Positions 3,724 to 5,789 of a DNA stretch of 5,789 bases are shown piece after piece (position 1 is the stretch's first letter; each line of letters starts with the position of its first letter). A program made the translations under genes and the position numbers. The notes below the pieces were generated by a model. The model had not been told where the DNA came from. It saw nothing but the letters and a program-made list of their open reading frames with translations, and did not search any database. The stretch is taken from positions 1-5,789 of the forward strand of contig WRKE01000165.1 in the NCBI GenBank assembly GCA_009778235.1, written 5' to 3'. The stretch is from Pseudomonadota bacterium. Its GTDB lineage: Bacteria; Desulfobacterota; Desulfobulbia; Desulfobulbales; Desulfobulbaceae.

Positions 3724-5789
3724 ATGCCCACAGAAGCCGACACCTGCCGCACATATATCACGCCTGCCTTGCAGGCCGCGGGCTGGGAGTCCGGCACACA
3801 TTCCATAGCCGAACAGCGTACCTTCACAGACGGACGTATCATCGTGCGCGGCAACCAGGCAAAACGCCGCCAGGGCAAACGGCCCGATTACATCCTGCGC
3901 TACACCCGCGACTTCCCCATTGCCGTTGTTGAGGCCAAGGCCGAGGATAAGCCCGCTACTGACGGCTTACAGCAGGCCAAAGACTATGCGGAAATTCTCG
4001 GCCTCAAATTCGCATACGCCACAAACGGCAAAGAGATTATTGAATTCGACTACCTTACAGGCGTTGAAAGCAAACCGCCCCGCTTCCCCACGCCCGAAGA
4101 ACTTTGGACGCGGCTTCGCGCCGGGGACAATTTGACCGATGATACCGCAAAGCGTCTGCTCACCCCGGCCAACCTCGCTACCGGCAGGGAGCCGCGCTAT
4201 TACCAGCGCATTGCCATCGACCGCGTGGTGCAAAGTATCGCCCAGGGCAAAAAGCGCGTGCTGCTCACCATGGCTACCGGCACGGGCAAGACCGTCGTTG
4301 CCTTCCATATCTGCTGGAAGCTCTGGTCGTCCAAATGGAACATAAAAGGCGACCCGGCCCGCAAGCCCCGCATCCTCTATCTTGCCGACCGTAATTTCCT
4401 GGTGGACGACCCCAAGGACAAAATCTTCGCCGTGTTCGGGGACGCCCGATACAAGATTGAAGGCGGCAAGGTTACCCACAGCCGCGAGTTATATTTCGCC
4501 ACCTACCAATCCATAGCCAAAGACACCAGCCGCCCCGGCCTGTATAAAGAATTCGCCCCTGACTTCTTTGACCTCATCATCGTGGACGAATGCCATCGCG
4601 GCAGCGCCAGGGAAGAATCCAACTGGCGGGAGATTCTCGAATACTTCGCTCCGGCCTGTCAGTTGGGCATGACCGCCACCCCGTTGCGCGAGGAAAACCG
4701 CGACACCTATGCCTATTTCGGTAATCCCATCTATCAGTACAGTTTACGCCAGGGTATCGAGGACGGCTTTCTCGCTCCCTACCGCGTGTATCGTATCGTT
4801 ACGCAATGGGATGCCGCTGGTTGGCGGCCCAGCCAAGATGATCGGGACCGCTATGGCCGGGAAATCCCGGACGAGGTGTACGGCACGGCTGATTTTGAGC
4901 GCCGCGTCGCTCTGCGCGCCCGTACCCAGGCCGTAGCCAGACACCTCACCGACTTTCTGAAAAAGACCAACCGCTTTGACAAGACCATCGTCTTTTGTGT
5001 GGACCAGGAACACGCCAGCGAAATGCGGGCCGCCCTGAACAATCTGAATGCCGATCTCGCCCGGCAACTCCCCAACTATGTCTGCCGCGTCACCGCTGAC
5101 GAGGGTGAGATCGGACGTGGGCACATGCAGAAGTTTCAGGATGTGGAGACCGACGCCAGAAGCCCGTTCATTCTGACCACCTCGCAGCTTTTGACCACCG
5201 GCCTGGATGCGCCCACTTGCCGCAATGTCGTGCTGGTGCGCCTCGTCAACTCCATGACAGAATTCAAGCAGATCATTGGCCGGGGGACACGGGTGCGCGA
5301 GGATTACGGCAAGCTCTGGTTCAATATCCTGGATTACACCGGCTCGGCCACCCGCAATTTTGCCGACCCGGCCTTTGACGGCGATCCCGCCTTTGCCGAA
5401 GAGGAGGAAATCGACGCCGACGGGCAAACTGTGGCGACGGATATTCTCACGCCGGAAGAGCCTGATACGGGTGAGATGCTGGAAAATGCCATCCTGATGG
5501 ACGCGGGAACGCTGGTCCTGAGCGAGCCGCCGCCCGGCGAACCGCGTAAGTATTACTTTGACGGTGGCCAAGTGGCTATTGCCGCCGAACTTGTCTACGA
5601 GTTGGACGCCGACGGCAAACAGCTTCGCGTGGTCACGCTTGCTGATTATACCGCCGAAAGAGTACGCTCGTTGTGCTCAAATCAGAACGATTTGCGCGCC
5701 CGCTGGACTGATGCCGCACAACGCGCTGACATTATCCGCCAGCTTGCCGAGCGCGGCATCGGCTTTGAATCTCTGGCCCAGCAAGCGGG
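3724..5789 (+). CDS. hsdR: Type I restriction endonuclease subunit R, EcoEI family (3' end beyond window)
   Basis: Motor and nuclease subunit of a type I restriction-modification complex (HsdR with HsdM and HsdS). It translocates DNA using ATP and cuts unmodified DNA at a distance. The frame is open for 688 codons and runs off the window. The ATG at 3724 is the only start: a TAA lies in frame at 3700 with no start codon between. N-terminal HSDR_N nuclease: Asp55 (RPDY) and Glu70-x-Lys72 (VVEAKA) form the PD-(D/E)xK centre, with QQAKDY at 83-88. Helicase domain 1: Walker A MATGTGKT (183-190), DECH (288-291), GMTATP (315-320). Domain 2: KTIVFC (420-425), TTGLDAP (491-497), QIIGRGTRVR (516-525). 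From about 608, KYYFDGGQVAIAAELVYEL opens the EcoEI-type C-terminal domain. Every key residue is present, so the visible part looks functional. The family is usually about 780-810 residues, so roughly 100 are missing. It is probably island cargo, with hsdM and hsdS expected downstream. Confidence 0.95.
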   Translation, partial: MPTEADTCRTYITPALQAAGWESGTHSIAEQRTFTDGRIIVRGNQAKRRQGKRPDYILRYTRDFPIAVVEAKAEDKPATDGLQQAKDYAEILGLKFAYATNGKEIIEFDYLTGVESKPPRFPTPEELWTRLRAGDNLTDDTAKRLLTPANLATGREPRYYQRIAIDRVVQSIAQGKKRVLLTMATGTGKTVVAFHICWKLWSSKWNIKGDPARKPRILYLADRNFLVDDPKDKIFAVFGDARYKIEGGKVTHSRELYFATYQSIAKDTSRPGLYKEFAPDFFDLIIVDECHRGSAREESNWREILEYFAPACQLGMTATPLREENRDTYAYFGNPIYQYSLRQGIEDGFLAPYRVYRIVTQWDAAGWRPSQDDRDRYGREIPDEVYGTADFERRVALRARTQAVARHLTDFLKKTNRFDKTIVFCVDQEHASEMRAALNNLNADLARQLPNYVCRVTADEGEIGRGHMQKFQDVETDARSPFILTTSQLLTTGLDAPTCRNVVLVRLVNSMTEFKQIIGRGTRVREDYGKLWFNILDYTGSATRNFADPAFDGDPAFAEEEEIDADGQTVATDILTPEEPDTGEMLENAILMDAGTLVLSEPPPGEPRKYYFDGGQVAIAAELVYELDADGKQLRVVTLADYTAERVRSLCSNQNDLRARWTDAAQRADIIRQLAERGIGFESLAQQA

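Noticed and set aside
4744..5571. Minus-strand frame of 275 codons opposite hsdR
   Set aside because: It is entirely antisense to HsdR helicase motifs and has no recognisable domain.

Overview
The window has two parts. The left half (1-2874) is dense, GC-rich core genome on the + strand: the 3' end of a RimI-type acetyltransferase gene, then pgk, tpiA, secG and a tRNA-Leu(GAG) gene. Gaps are tiny or negative: rimI and pgk overlap by 14 nt, pgk and tpiA are 64 nt apart, tpiA and secG share a 4-nt ATGA overlap, and the tRNA begins 9 nt after secG. A rho-independent terminator at 2909-2956 closes the unit. The pgk-tpiA-secG-tRNA-Leu order suggests a Gram-negative bacterium, perhaps of the Desulfobacterota (deltaproteobacterial) type. 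That placement is inference from gene order and protein style, not proof.

The right half (2875-5789) looks like accessory DNA attached to the 3' side of the tRNA-Leu gene. About 850 bases (2875-3723) contain no intact gene but are not empty. On the + strand they hold a badly broken tyrosine integrase of the P4/DUF4102-like type. It has lost its N-terminus, is interrupted by about 100 AT-rich bases that include a perfect 17-bp hairpin, carries an in-frame TGA and a frame change, and stops just after the arginine box (RPGEL). At that point (about 3508) it meets, without a gap, a minus-strand fragment of the C-terminal domain of a type I restriction HsdR (DUF3387-like).

From 3724 to the window edge runs an uninterrupted 688-codon open frame for an EcoEI-family HsdR, the restriction and translocation subunit of a type I restriction-modification system. 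It shows the PD-(D/E)xK nuclease, the helicase motifs and the start of the C-terminal domain. Its 3' end, and presumably hsdM and hsdS, lie outside.

How the parts fit: pgk and tpiA supply two lower-glycolysis/gluconeogenesis steps, SecG is a translocon subunit, and RimI modifies ribosomal protein S18. The tRNA-Leu gene was probably the integration site of an island. The integrase has since decayed, one hsdR was reduced to a scrap, and a second, unrelated-family hsdR now occupies the site. I see no wholly new system. The most interesting content is this layered scar and its small palindrome.
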